Origin: Leptotrichia sp. HSP-342
Lineage (GTDB): Bacteria; Fusobacteriota; Fusobacteriia; Fusobacteriales; Leptotrichiaceae
Direction: 5' to 3'
Assembly (NCBI RefSeq): GCF_041199995.1
Contig: NZ_CP165646.1
Location: forward strand, 310,001-374,000
Length of the DNA stretch: 64,000 nt
The notes beneath the pieces were generated by a model. That model did no database searches and was not told the origin of the DNA. It worked only from the letters and a program-made list of their open reading frames with translations. Below are positions 44,095 to 52,997 of this stretch, piece by piece. Every line of letters starts with the position of its first letter. Position 1 is the first letter of the stretch. The position numbers were made by a program, and so were the translations under genes.

Positions 44095-46287
44095 ATGCAA
44101 GCACAATTAACAGAGAATTTAAAAAATATAATAGCAGGAATAGTGAATGTCGAATCTAATGATACGAATAATGAAAATGCCAATATGTCAGCAATGACAC
44201 CAGCTGGACAAATGATGAAATTTGCAAGTGAAGTTTCTAAAATTTACGCTTTGGAAAATTTGATTTCACCACGATTCAAAGACGCTCATGAAAAAGGCCT
44301 TATCCATATTCATGATTTAGACTTTTATTCCAGCAAGACCACAACTTGCCTGCAGTATGACCTTGAAGATATGTTTGAAAAAGGATTTTATACAAAACAT
44401 GGATACATTCGTGAAGCACAGAGCATTTCTACTTATGCTACGCTTGCAACCATTATTTTTCAGACAAATCAGAATGAGCAGCATGGCGGACAGGCTATTC
44501 CAGCATTTGATTTTTATATGGCAAAAGGAGTATTAAAATCATTTAGAAAGCACTTAAAAAAAAGAATTTTAAGTTTTATAAAAATAAAAAATGAAATTGA
44601 AATTACAAAGGAGCAGAAAGAAAATACGTATAATTTTCTAAAAGCAAATGTTTCTTCAATAAACTGCTCTGAAAATGAAATAAAATTAATGGAAAATTTT
44701 TTTGAAATAAAAAAAGATGATTTAATTAAACTTTTGACAGAAGCTTATGAAGACACTGAAAATGAAACTTATCAAGCAATGGAAGGATTTTTGCACAATC
44801 TGAACACGATGCACTCACGTGGTGGAAATCAAGTTGTTTTTTCTTCAATAAATTATGGAACAGATACTTCAGAAGAAGGAAGAATGGTTATCCGTGAACT
44901 TCTAAAAGCGACATCAAACGGACTTGGTAAACATGAAACACCAATTTTCCCAATACAAATTTTTAAAGTGAAAGAAGGTCTTAATTATTCTGAAAATGAC
45001 TACAATCTAGCTAGAAGCGATTTTGATGGAATTTTAGAAACTGTGAAAAAACAAAAAATTTCTTATGAAAATAATTCAGAAAATAAAAAAAATATTTTTG
45101 AAACACCAAATTTTGATTTACTACTGCTATCCTGCGAAACTTCAAGCAGAAGACTATTTCCAAATTTTGTTTTTTTAGATTCAGAATTTAATAAACACGA
45201 AAAATGGAAAATGGATGATCCGAAAAAATATAAATACGAAATTGCTACAATGGGCTGCCGTACACGAGTATTTGAGAATATTAATGGGGAAAAAGGCAGT
45301 CTTGGACGTGGAAATCTATCATTTACAAGCATTAATTTCCCTAGAATTGCAATATTGACAAGAAAAAAAGTAGAAAAAGAAATTTTAGAAATGGAAAAAG
45401 CTGGTAAATTTTTAAATGAAAAAGAAAAAAATAATAAAAAAATCAAACTTCTAACAGAAGAATTTCAGAAAAAAGTCCTAGAAACAACATATCTAGCTGG
45501 AGAACAGCTTTATGAGCGTTACAATTTCCAAAAAACTGCTCTTGCAAAGCAATTTCCATTTATGAGAAGCAATAATTTGTGGAAAGGGCTTGGAGTAAAG
45601 GATGGAAATGAAGAAGTAGGAGAAGCCATAAATTCAGGTTCACTTTCGATAGGATTTGTTGGTGGAGCAAACGCAATGTACGCCTTATTTGATGTAGAAC
45701 ACGGAACAAGCGAAGTTGCCTATAAAGTGCTTTATGACACAATTGAGAAAATGGGCGTAATCGCAGATGAATTTAGAGATAAATACCATTTAAACTATTC
45801 GATTCTGGCAACTCCAGCTGAAAGTCTGGCAGGAAGATTTTTGCGTATCGATAGAAATGAGTTTGGAATAATTAAAAATGTTACAGACAGAGATTATTAC
45901 GTAAATTCATTCCATATTGACGTAAAAAAAGAAATCAGTCTTTTTGACAAAATTAGAAAAGAAGCACCGTTTCATAAACTAACAAGAGGAGGGCATATCA
46001 CTTATGTTGAACTGGATGGAGAAGCTCGTAAGAATATAGGTGTTATGCTAAAAATTGTAAAAGTAATGAAAGATACAGGAATTGGCTATGGTTCAATAAA
46101 TCACCCTGTTGACAGATGTAGAGATTGTGGAACAGAAGCGATAATTTATGATAAATGTCCAATTTGCGGAAGTCACAATATTTCTAGAATTAGAAGAATA
46201 ACAGGTTACTTGACAGGAGACTTGGACAGCTGGAACAGTGCAAAACAGGCTGAAGAACAGGATAGGGTAAAACACGGCGTAAAATAA
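44095..46287 (+). CDS. nrdD: Anaerobic ribonucleoside-triphosphate reductase (class III)
   Basis: About 730 residues from ATG 44095, which has GGGAGG 7 bases upstream; the ATG at 44089 is too close to that site. It reduces NTPs to dNTPs with a glycyl radical under anoxia. The catalytic region has LHNLNTMHSRGGNQVVFSS and CETSSRRLFPNF. Near the C-terminus a zinc site CRDCGTE / CPICGSHN precedes the radical motif RRITGYLTGD with Gly704, then the tail AEEQDRVKHG. There is no obvious ATP cone at the N-terminus (it starts within the core). nrdG follows 23 bases later. Controlled by NrdR boxes upstream (inference). Confidence 0.97.
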   Translation: MQAQLTENLKNIIAGIVNVESNDTNNENANMSAMTPAGQMMKFASEVSKIYALENLISPRFKDAHEKGLIHIHDLDFYSSKTTTCLQYDLEDMFEKGFYTKHGYIREAQSISTYATLATIIFQTNQNEQHGGQAIPAFDFYMAKGVLKSFRKHLKKRILSFIKIKNEIEITKEQKENTYNFLKANVSSINCSENEIKLMENFFEIKKDDLIKLLTEAYEDTENETYQAMEGFLHNLNTMHSRGGNQVVFSSINYGTDTSEEGRMVIRELLKATSNGLGKHETPIFPIQIFKVKEGLNYSENDYNLARSDFDGILETVKKQKISYENNSENKKNIFETPNFDLLLLSCETSSRRLFPNFVFLDSEFNKHEKWKMDDPKKYKYEIATMGCRTRVFENINGEKGSLGRGNLSFTSINFPRIAILTRKKVEKEILEMEKAGKFLNEKEKNNKKIKLLTEEFQKKVLETTYLAGEQLYERYNFQKTALAKQFPFMRSNNLWKGLGVKDGNEEVGEAINSGSLSIGFVGGANAMYALFDVEHGTSEVAYKVLYDTIEKMGVIADEFRDKYHLNYSILATPAESLAGRFLRIDRNEFGIIKNVTDRDYYVNSFHIDVKKEISLFDKIRKEAPFHKLTRGGHITYVELDGEARKNIGVMLKIVKVMKDTGIGYGSINHPVDRCRDCGTEAIIYDKCPICGSHNISRIRRITGYLTGDLDSWNSAKQAEEQDRVKHGVK

Positions 46288-46310
46288 GGCAATAAGTGAG
46301 GTAATTTAAA

Positions 46311-46844
46311 GTGAACGAAGAACAAGAAATAAAAGAAAAAAATTCAGAAAATTTAAAAAATGATTTTACATTAAGGCTTTTAATGACTTACAAGGAAACC
46401 ATTGTTGATGGTATCGGTCTTCGTTATTCACTTTATTTTGCAGGTTGCTCACACGCCTGTCCTGGCTGCCACAACGAATATTCATGGAACCCCAATCATG
46501 GAAATGTACTCACATATGAAAAATTAGAAGAAATTGCTAAGGAAATAAATGAGAATACCTTGCTTGATGGAATCACAATAAGTGGTGGCGATCCTCTTTT
46601 TAATCCCACAGATATGTTAAAGGTACTAAAATTTCTAAAGGTAAAGACAGGGAAAAATATATGGCTTTACACGGGCTATACAATCGAACAGTTACGTGAG
46701 GATGAATTACGAAAAAAATGCCTTAAATATGTAGATGTACTAGTTGATGGACGATTTGTAAAAGAACTTTATGATCCAAATATAAAATTTAGGGGGAGTA
46801 GTAATCAGAGGATTATTAAAAAAGAAGATTTTTTTATAAAATGA
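46311..46844 (+). CDS. nrdG: Anaerobic ribonucleotide reductase activating enzyme
   Basis: A 177-residue radical-SAM activase that installs the glycyl radical on NrdD. The cluster motif CSHACPGCHN (CX3CX2C) and the SAM motif GITISGGDPLF are present. The N-terminus has 20 extra charged residues before the domain. The start is GTG with GAGG 8 bases upstream. It is the second gene of the nrdDG operon. Confidence 0.96.
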   Translation: MNEEQEIKEKNSENLKNDFTLRLLMTYKETIVDGIGLRYSLYFAGCSHACPGCHNEYSWNPNHGNVLTYEKLEEIAKEINENTLLDGITISGGDPLFNPTDMLKVLKFLKVKTGKNIWLYTGYTIEQLREDELRKKCLKYVDVLVDGRFVKELYDPNIKFRGSSNQRIIKKEDFFIK

Positions 46845-46986
46845 AAAATATTTATGGAATAAAAAAGCGGCTATTAAAAATTCCAATCCAAGACACTTGA
46901 AAATTAAAGAAAAATATGATATTATTATATGAAATATTGAAAATAATTATAGTTTATAGTTATAAATAGAAAGGAGCATAAATATC

Positions 46987-47226
46987 ATGAAGAAAGATTT
47001 ACATCCATCATACGGATTCGTAGTGTTTGAAGATACAAGTAACGGAGAAAAATTCTTAGGAAAATCCACAAAAACTTCTAAAGAAACAACAACTTTCGAA
47101 GGACAAGAATATCCAGTAATAAAAGTTGCAACAAGTTCAACTTCTCACCCATTCTACACTGGAAAATCTAAATTTGTTGATGAAACTGGAAGAGTTGATA
47201 AATTTAAGAAAAAATACAACTTATAA
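46987..47226 (+). CDS. rpmE2: 50S ribosomal protein L31, type B
   Basis: A 79-residue protein starting [16 protein letters not shown], with [40 protein letters not shown] and KKKYNL. This is the zinc-free type B form of L31 (no CXXC), which in many bacteria replaces the zinc form when zinc is scarce. AAAGGAG precedes the ATG. It is monocistronic with its own terminator. Confidence 0.96.
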   Translation: MKKDLHPSYGFVVFEDTSNGEKFLGKSTKTSKETTTFEGQEYPVIKVATSSTSHPFYTGKSKFVDETGRVDKFKKKYNL

Positions 47227-47240
47227 TTTAAAAATATTAG

Positions 47241-47270
47241 AAACAGGGAGCAGTTCATTCTCTGTTTTTT
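47241..47270 (+). terminator. Terminator of rpmE2
   Basis: AACAGGGAG pairs with CTCTGTT around CAGTTCATT, followed by six T, 15 bases after the stop. Confidence 0.8.
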
Positions 47271-47297
47271 ATTTTTTCAATTTTATTTTGAAGAAAA

Positions 47298-47327
47298 AAG
47301 GAGAAAAACTTTCGTAGCTATCTCCTT
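47298..47327 (-). terminator. Terminator of hemZ
   Basis: On the minus strand AAGGAGA and TCTCCTT pair around a 15-base loop, followed by TTTT, 8 bases after the hemZ stop. Confidence 0.75.
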
Positions 47328-47334
47328 ATTAAAA

Positions 47335-48858
47335 TTATTTATTAAACAATGTCTTAATTTCAGATTTTTTCTGTTCCAGCCGATCTTCCAGCTCATTCAT
47401 CCACACCAGCGGATCTTTAGGATTTACAAGCCTTTTTATATTATCTCGATTTTTTTCTTCATCAAACCAGATAAGTTTTGTAATTGCTCCCGCTCCAATT
47501 CCAATAATTGTCTTATTTTCCTCAATCATTTCTATATTGTAAATCGACTCGCCTCCATTTAGTGAATATCCTAGATTTTCTCCCCATTGAAAGCTATTTT
47601 TCTGGCGATACATATAATATGGAAAAAGGCCCTTATTTTGAGTTACATTTTCAATTTTCTTATAAATTTTTTCATAATCCAGTATGTCTTCATGAGCATA
47701 ATTTTCTTTGTTAAGACGGCTGGCATTTTTTATTGCCAAATTGTGAATTGTCAGATTTTCCATATCGTATTTGGAAATTTCGTCCATTGTGTACAAAATA
47801 TCTTCTGTAGTTTCACGTGGCAAGCCTAAAATCAAGTCCATATTTATTTCTAATCCAAGATTTTTAGCAAGTTTATAGACATTATCAAACTGTTCCCTGT
47901 CGTGATAACGATTTACAAGTTTTAAAGTTTTTTCATTAAAAGACTGCGGATTTATACTAATTTTATTTATTCCATAGCTTTTGATAATAGCTAATTTTTC
48001 CTGATCCAGCGTATCAATCCTTCCAGCTTCAAATGTAAATTCCTTTAAATAATCTAAATTATAGTTTTCTTTTACTGTTTTTAGTAATTTGTCAATTTCT
48101 TCTGCTGTCAAGATTGAAGGTGTTCCTCCACCGATATAAATTGTGTTGATTTTTAAATCAAGTTCCTGCGTTAATTGTCCGATTTCACGGATTTCGTGGT
48201 AAATTGACTCTATGTATTCATCATATCGCTCTGCATATTTTCCACGTAGCAGATAGGCTGGGAATGAACAATATGAACATTTTGTAGGACAAAAGGCGAT
48301 TCCGATATAAATTCCAATTGTTTCTTTGTCCAGATATGGCTCTTGACGTTTTACAATGTCTAGCAGAAGATTTCTTTTTTCATTGCTTACAAGATATATT
48401 TTTTCCAATATTTCGTTAATTTCATTATAAGATAACCCCATCTTTAAAAAACGCCCTACAATCTTTGTAGGACGTACTCCTATTAAAATACCCCATTTAT
48501 ATTCATTTTTTTTATCAAAAAGTCTCATCAAGGAACTTTTTGCCATAACTTCTGCCTGATCAAAATATTCTTCATTGACTTTCTTATGTGAAAATGTTAC
48601 TTCTTTTAAAATTTTCCCATTTTTATTATCAATTAATACTGTATTTACAGTAATTATTTCTGTGTTATCACTTTCTGAATCTTTTAGTTTTCCACAATCA
48701 TTGTCAAAGTTTTCCACATCTTGATTTTTTCTAAAATTAACACTAATTTCCACATCATTTTCACTATTTTCCGAAAGAACATCATAATGCTCAGGTAAAA
48801 GCACACGTATAAATTCCTCAAGTTTATTCTGATTAATCTCAATATTCGCTCTTATCAT
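47335..48858 (-). CDS. hemZ: HemZ-type radical SAM protein (coproporphyrinogen dehydrogenase family)
   Basis: A 507-residue protein. An N-terminal region of about 170 residues is specific to HemZ. The radical-SAM core has CPTKCSYCSFPAY (CX3CX2C) at about 190, IYIGGGTPSILTAEE and MDLILGLPRETTED. The family is annotated as oxygen-independent coproporphyrinogen III oxidase; many HemZ/HemW relatives are instead heme chaperones or have other substrates. No other heme genes are nearby, so the reaction is uncertain. Its ATG immediately follows the uppP stop, with GGAG inside the uppP end, so the pair is translationally coupled. Confidence 0.88.
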   Translation of the reverse strand: MIRANIEINQNKLEEFIRVLLPEHYDVLSENSENDVEISVNFRKNQDVENFDNDCGKLKDSESDNTEIITVNTVLIDNKNGKILKEVTFSHKKVNEEYFDQAEVMAKSSLMRLFDKKNEYKWGILIGVRPTKIVGRFLKMGLSYNEINEILEKIYLVSNEKRNLLLDIVKRQEPYLDKETIGIYIGIAFCPTKCSYCSFPAYLLRGKYAERYDEYIESIYHEIREIGQLTQELDLKINTIYIGGGTPSILTAEEIDKLLKTVKENYNLDYLKEFTFEAGRIDTLDQEKLAIIKSYGINKISINPQSFNEKTLKLVNRYHDREQFDNVYKLAKNLGLEINMDLILGLPRETTEDILYTMDEISKYDMENLTIHNLAIKNASRLNKENYAHEDILDYEKIYKKIENVTQNKGLFPYYMYRQKNSFQWGENLGYSLNGGESIYNIEMIEENKTIIGIGAGAITKLIWFDEEKNRDNIKRLVNPKDPLVWMNELEDRLEQKKSEIKTLFNK

Positions 48859-49683
48859 CTATTTTATAGCTCCCATAAAGTATAATAACAGCACAACTAT
48901 CCCAAGAACAATCCGATAATATCCAAATATCTTGAAATCATGCTTTTTAATGTAATTCATAAATACTTTTATCACAGCATACGCAAATACAAACGACAGC
49001 ACAAAACCTAATGCAATTAAAAACCATTCATATCCGCTTAAAGCTGTACCAAGTTTCACTAGTTTTAAAAGTGTCGCCCCAAGCATTGTCGGAATTGCCA
49101 GAAAAAATGAAAATTCCGTTGCTAAAACTCTATTTAATCCAAGCAAAACTCCACCAATAATTGTAGCAGCCGATCTCGAAGTTCCAGGAATCATCGCAAG
49201 ACATTGAAACAGCCCTACTCCAATTGCAGTTTTTACTGACATCTGAGTAATTGAAGCAATTCCGCCTTCCTTTTTCTCTCTTGACTCAAGCCAAATAAGT
49301 ATAACTCCATAAATAACAAGCATTATTGCCACAACTACCGAATTAAACAGTACTTTGTCAATAATATCATCAAAAAGAAGTCCTAGCACAACTGCAGGAA
49401 GCACTGCAATTACTATTTTTATCCACATTTGAATAATATCTGCTCTTTGACTCTTGCTAAGCCCTTTTGCAAATGGAAAAATTCTTTTCCAATAATACAC
49501 AACTACGGATAAAATGGCCCCTAACTGTATAATTATCTTGAATGCGTTGGCAAACTCCTCATTTTGTGAAAGCTGCAAAAACTGATCTACAATAATCATA
49601 TGCCCTGTACTGCTGACAGGTATAAATTCTGTAAGCCCTTCCACAAGGCTTAAAATAAATACTTTAATAATATCTGCAAACAT
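48859..49683 (-). CDS. uppP: Undecaprenyl-diphosphatase
   Basis: A 274-residue inner-membrane enzyme with eight TM helices. It dephosphorylates undecaprenyl diphosphate to recycle the lipid carrier for cell-wall and surface-polymer synthesis. Signature blocks are LVEGLTEFIPVSSTGHMII (catalytic Glu-rich loop) and MIPGTSRSAATIIGG. AAAGGA precedes the ATG. It is the first gene of a two-gene unit with hemZ. Confidence 0.97.
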   Translation of the reverse strand: MFADIIKVFILSLVEGLTEFIPVSSTGHMIIVDQFLQLSQNEEFANAFKIIIQLGAILSVVVYYWKRIFPFAKGLSKSQRADIIQMWIKIVIAVLPAVVLGLLFDDIIDKVLFNSVVVAIMLVIYGVILIWLESREKKEGGIASITQMSVKTAIGVGLFQCLAMIPGTSRSAATIIGGVLLGLNRVLATEFSFFLAIPTMLGATLLKLVKLGTALSGYEWFLIALGFVLSFVFAYAVIKVFMNYIKKHDFKIFGYYRIVLGIVVLLLYFMGAIK

Positions 49684-49835
49684 AATATTTTCCTTTCTTT
49701 TTATTAAACCTATTTTTTAAATTATCATTTATTATATCACATATTTTTTACTTTATTAATAGTCATAAAATTTTCTTGTTTATTTATTTTAAATATGATA
49801 TTCTAAAATCATAACTACTTAAAGAGGAAAGACAA

Positions 49836-50576
49836 ATGAAAAAAAATAAAATTCTTTATACAATAAATTACGATAAAATCGTAAATTTCAAAGAAAGGGT
49901 TACTCGATTTACAGTCAGATTTGAATTTAAAAGCAACTGTAAAAATGAAGATTATTCTGGGGAAGAATTTGCACATTTGCATGATACGGGCAGACTGACG
50001 GAATTATTGATTGATGGGGCTGAATTGCTTATAAAAAAGGCTAATAATGAGAATCGAAAAACTAGATGGGATGTAATCGCAGTAAAGGTTCATGGAGAAA
50101 TTATACTTATTAATACAGCTTTTCATCGCTACATTACAGAATCTATATTTAACAATGCACAAATTTCCCCATTTGGAAAGCCTTTGTATATAAAGCCTGA
50201 AATTAAGCATAATAATAGTAAACTCGATTTTTACCTGGAAACTGAAAAAGATAAAATTTATGTTGAGGTAAAAGGCTGTACTTTGGTAAATGGAAAAACT
50301 GCTCAATTTCCTGGCTCTCCTTCCGCGCGTGCCTTAAAACATCTGAAGGAACTGATAGAACTTAAAAAAGAGGGATTTAGAACAGCTGTTTTTATTTTAA
50401 TTTTTAGAAAATCAGAAATTTTTGCACCTGAACATATTATTGACAGGGACTTTTCAGAAACTTTTTATGAAGCGATAAAAAATGGAGTGAAAATTTATCC
50501 AATGCTTTTGGAATATAAAGAAGATGGAAAGGTGTATTTTGTGAAAAATATAGAGATAGCTGAAAAGATGTTTTAG
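49836..50576 (+). CDS. sfsA: SfsA family DNA-binding/nuclease protein
   Basis: A 246-residue protein. It has the SfsA pattern: FTVRFEFKS near the start, AHLHDTGRLTELL (usual form HxPNTGRL), and the PD-(D/E)XK-like core KLDFYLE...YVEVKGCTL, then FPGSPSARALKHLKEL. The family is named for sugar fermentation stimulation; nuclease activity is reported for some members. AGAGGAAAG precedes the ATG. Transcribed alone, divergent from uppP. Confidence 0.94.
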   Translation: MKKNKILYTINYDKIVNFKERVTRFTVRFEFKSNCKNEDYSGEEFAHLHDTGRLTELLIDGAELLIKKANNENRKTRWDVIAVKVHGEIILINTAFHRYITESIFNNAQISPFGKPLYIKPEIKHNNSKLDFYLETEKDKIYVEVKGCTLVNGKTAQFPGSPSARALKHLKELIELKKEGFRTAVFILIFRKSEIFAPEHIIDRDFSETFYEAIKNGVKIYPMLLEYKEDGKVYFVKNIEIAEKMF

Positions 50577-50731
50577 AGATATTCTTGATACTAATAAATT
50601 AAATAGTAACAGGAGTTAAGAAAAGTTATTTTGGATTTAAGTATGCATGGAATGATATAAATTTAAATCCAAGATTTAAGGTAATTTTTTAGAAATAGAA
50701 TTTTAAGTTTTGTAAATAAAGATATTTTTAG

Positions 50732-50762
50732 AAGGGAGAGAACAGAAAACGTTTTCTCCCTT
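50732..50762 (+). terminator. Hairpin downstream of sfsA
   Basis: AAGGGAGAGAAC and GTTTTCTCCCTT pair well around CAGAAAAC-type loop bases and are followed by a T-rich tract. It ends just before the IS630 remnant. Confidence 0.7.
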
Positions 50763-50767
50763 TATTT

Positions 50768-51044
50768 TATAGTAAAACCCATTCAAAACAGAACTATCTT
50801 ATCAAATAAAACAGAAGTAACTGCTTCCTCAAGCATATTAAAATTATGAGCTATGTTTTTTAATTTCTTCTTAAGCTTTATCTATCCATACAATGTGTTG
50901 GAACTTATGTTGAATTGAAATAACATTTTTATTTTTCAGTTTTCATAATAAAAATTTAAAATTCTTTTTCTATAAAATCTTTTTTATATGCCGTAATATT
51001 ATTATACCGTATTTTTAGGTCGTTTTTGTATGAGTTTTACTATA
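50768..51044 (-). mobile_element. IS630-family deletion derivative with both ends (277 bp)
   Basis: The two ends are inverted repeats: TATAGTAAAACCCATTCAAA on the left and, in complement, TATAGTAAAACTCATACAAA on the right. Inside, on the minus strand, lie the scrambled 5' leader (start codon ATG changed to ACG, then AYKKDFIEKEF) and the 3' end of the transposase gene (HNFNMLEEAVTSVLFDKIVL). The latter matches 1965-2027 closely. About 800 bases of transposase are missing. The following 51045-51351 gap shows only a cre-like motif. Confidence 0.85.
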
Positions 51045-51289
51045 TTTTCACATTGAAACACTTCTTAAAGACATTTTCTTCAAAAAAATCGATATTACTT
51101 TAGTTAAAAAAATCTAGTTTTACCTATAAAAATCATAATAAGTCAAGACATTTTATATTATATACAATTTTTGATTTAATTTTAAATTAATTTTCTATAA
51201 TTGTTAGAAACTCAGTATTTATGGGATATTTTTGTTAATTCAGAAAATCAGAAATGTAATCTAAAAAAATAAACTCATAATTGTTATTA

Positions 51290-51303
51290 TGAAAACGCTT
51301 GTA
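51290..51303 (+). promoter_or_regulatory. cre-like motif upstream of the PRD-like regulator gene
   Basis: TGAAAACGCTTGTA matches the catabolite-response consensus TGWAARCGYTWNCW at 13 of 14 positions. It lies about 50 bases before the regulator start. Whether this organism uses a CcpA-type system cannot be judged here. Confidence 0.3.
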
Positions 51304-51351
51304 ATAATCACTATTACAGGGCAAATAATAATTATGGGGTGAAAATGGGTA

Positions 51352-52785
51352 GTGAAAATTGATTTTAATGAAAGTGATTTATTACGTGAAATATTGAATT
51401 TTAAAATTATTGACAGAAGATATATTGAAGAGAAATATAGCTTTAAAAACTTGGACTACACGCTTGATAACTTAAATAATTTTTTGCTAGAGAATGATAA
51501 CAGCATAATACATAAGGATAAAAATCACTTCTTCTATTTTGGAAAATATAATGAAGACATATTTAAGATAGAAGATAGAGAAATAAATACAAAAATGACA
51601 TTCAGAAGAGAACTTATAACACTAATTTTACTCTTTGGAAATGAAAAACTGAATATTTACAAGTTCAACAAAAACATAAGAAGAATTCAAGAAAACAACA
51701 GGAATATACAAAATGATCTAAGACAGGTGCTGAAGATATTTGGGATAAATTATTCTGAATATGAAAAATCAAGAAGTATAGAAAGATTGTTTGAAGAAAG
51801 AGGATACGATTTTAAAAGGTTAAAGGAAAACTATTTAAAAGAAATACTTTCCAGAAGAATTGAAAAGAATCATTTAGGAAAAAGTACATATCAGGAAAAT
51901 CTTTATTTTAAAATTATTGAAGAAATATTAGAAGTAAAAAATATAAGATATATAAAAAAGATAATTTTTTCATACATTGAAAAATTTACAGGTATAGTTT
52001 CAGTAAATGAAAAATATGTAATGCTCACTTATTTTCTTTTGAACATACAGAATAGAGAAATAAAAAGTAGATACAATGTAAAGAGAAGTATTGAAAATGA
52101 AGAATTTTTCATAATGATGGATAAAATTTTTAAAAAGGAGAAAATAAAAGAAAATTCCAAATTTGTAACAATGTTTTATAAAAAACTGCACAAAAATAGA
52201 AAAAATGTGGATGACCTGATAAATACAATAAATGCTCAACTATTGCTTGAAAAGAATACAAAACCTACAGGATTAGAAAAACTCAAGTTGGAAAAATTTA
52301 AACAGGAAGGCAGAGTAAAAGTTTACGATATTGCTGAAACATCTGTAAATTTTGAAGATGAAAATCTTTTTGGAAAACAGATTGTAAAAAGATATGTTCA
52401 TGTGGATAAAGTTCCAAAAATTCCAACATTGATACTATTTGACTTGGAAGAGAATGAAATTATGAAGGTATTTGGAAAAATCAGAAAAATATTTAATTTT
52501 GTGAAAATAGTGAAAGTGGAGCATCTAAAGAATTTTAAAAAGTTTCTTCCAAAAGGAAGCAGACGCTATGAACAAATTTTACTGATTTCTAGTTCAAAAT
52601 TTATAAATGTAATAAAAAATTTTTCAGATACTCCAATATATCATTTTGAAGTGGAAAAAGAAAGAGGAGCCTTGAAGAGCAGAGCAAATTTTTTAGTACA
52701 GATGATATACATGAGGACAGCAATGATAAAGTATCTGGAATTTAAGCAGGAACGTAAAATTTTTTCTAAAAAAATAAGAAAATAA
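51352..52785 (+). CDS. PRD-like (BglG/Mga-type) regulator, divergent
   Basis: A 477-residue Lys/Ile/Asn-rich protein starting at GTG with weak ribosome-site support (GGGTGA). I do not recognise it with certainty. The N-terminal 80 residues look like a winged helix (LLREILNFKIIDRRYIEEKY). A helical region at about 180-280 (YFKIIEEILEVKNIRYIKKI, then YVMLTYFLLNIQNREIK) has the spacing of a PTS-regulation domain. At about 360-430, PTLILFDLEENEIMKVFGKI and KKFLPKGSRRYEQILLISSS resemble an EIIB-like fold with no visible catalytic Cys. It sits directly upstream of pflB in the same direction, after its own terminator. It may be a regulator of fermentation genes (inference). Confidence 0.7.
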   Translation: MKIDFNESDLLREILNFKIIDRRYIEEKYSFKNLDYTLDNLNNFLLENDNSIIHKDKNHFFYFGKYNEDIFKIEDREINTKMTFRRELITLILLFGNEKLNIYKFNKNIRRIQENNRNIQNDLRQVLKIFGINYSEYEKSRSIERLFEERGYDFKRLKENYLKEILSRRIEKNHLGKSTYQENLYFKIIEEILEVKNIRYIKKIIFSYIEKFTGIVSVNEKYVMLTYFLLNIQNREIKSRYNVKRSIENEEFFIMMDKIFKKEKIKENSKFVTMFYKKLHKNRKNVDDLINTINAQLLLEKNTKPTGLEKLKLEKFKQEGRVKVYDIAETSVNFEDENLFGKQIVKRYVHVDKVPKIPTLILFDLEENEIMKVFGKIRKIFNFVKIVKVEHLKNFKKFLPKGSRRYEQILLISSSKFINVIKNFSDTPIYHFEVEKERGALKSRANFLVQMIYMRTAMIKYLEFKQERKIFSKKIRK

Positions 52786-52828
52786 GCATAAATTATAAAT
52801 AATATTAGAAAATTATAATTTTCAAGAT

Positions 52829-52856
52829 TGCTTTTAAAGCAATTTTTTTTAATAGA
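52829..52856 (+). terminator. Terminator after the PRD-like gene
   Basis: ATTGCTTTTAAAGCAAT is a perfect hairpin followed by eight T, about 45 bases after the stop. Confidence 0.75.
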
Positions 52857-52886
52857 AATTTTCATAAAAAAATTTTAAAAAAATAT

Positions 52887-52915
52887 TTGCTTTTAAAAAT
52901 TTTTTGGGGTATAAT
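52887..52915 (+). promoter_or_regulatory. Promoter of pflB
   Basis: TTGCTT (52887-52892), a 17-base spacer and TATAAT (52910-52915) lie 83 bases before the pflB ATG. Confidence 0.7.
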
Positions 52916-52997
52916 TACCGTAGAGTGAAGATAATATTATAATAATTACAAAATTATGGTAAATATAATATAAATTGAAAGGATGTGTTTTTAAATA

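Noticed and set aside
45063..45446. 127-residue minus-strand ORF inside nrdD
   Set aside because: Antisense to a conserved catalytic region, Phe/Leu/Ser-rich as expected for a shadow frame.
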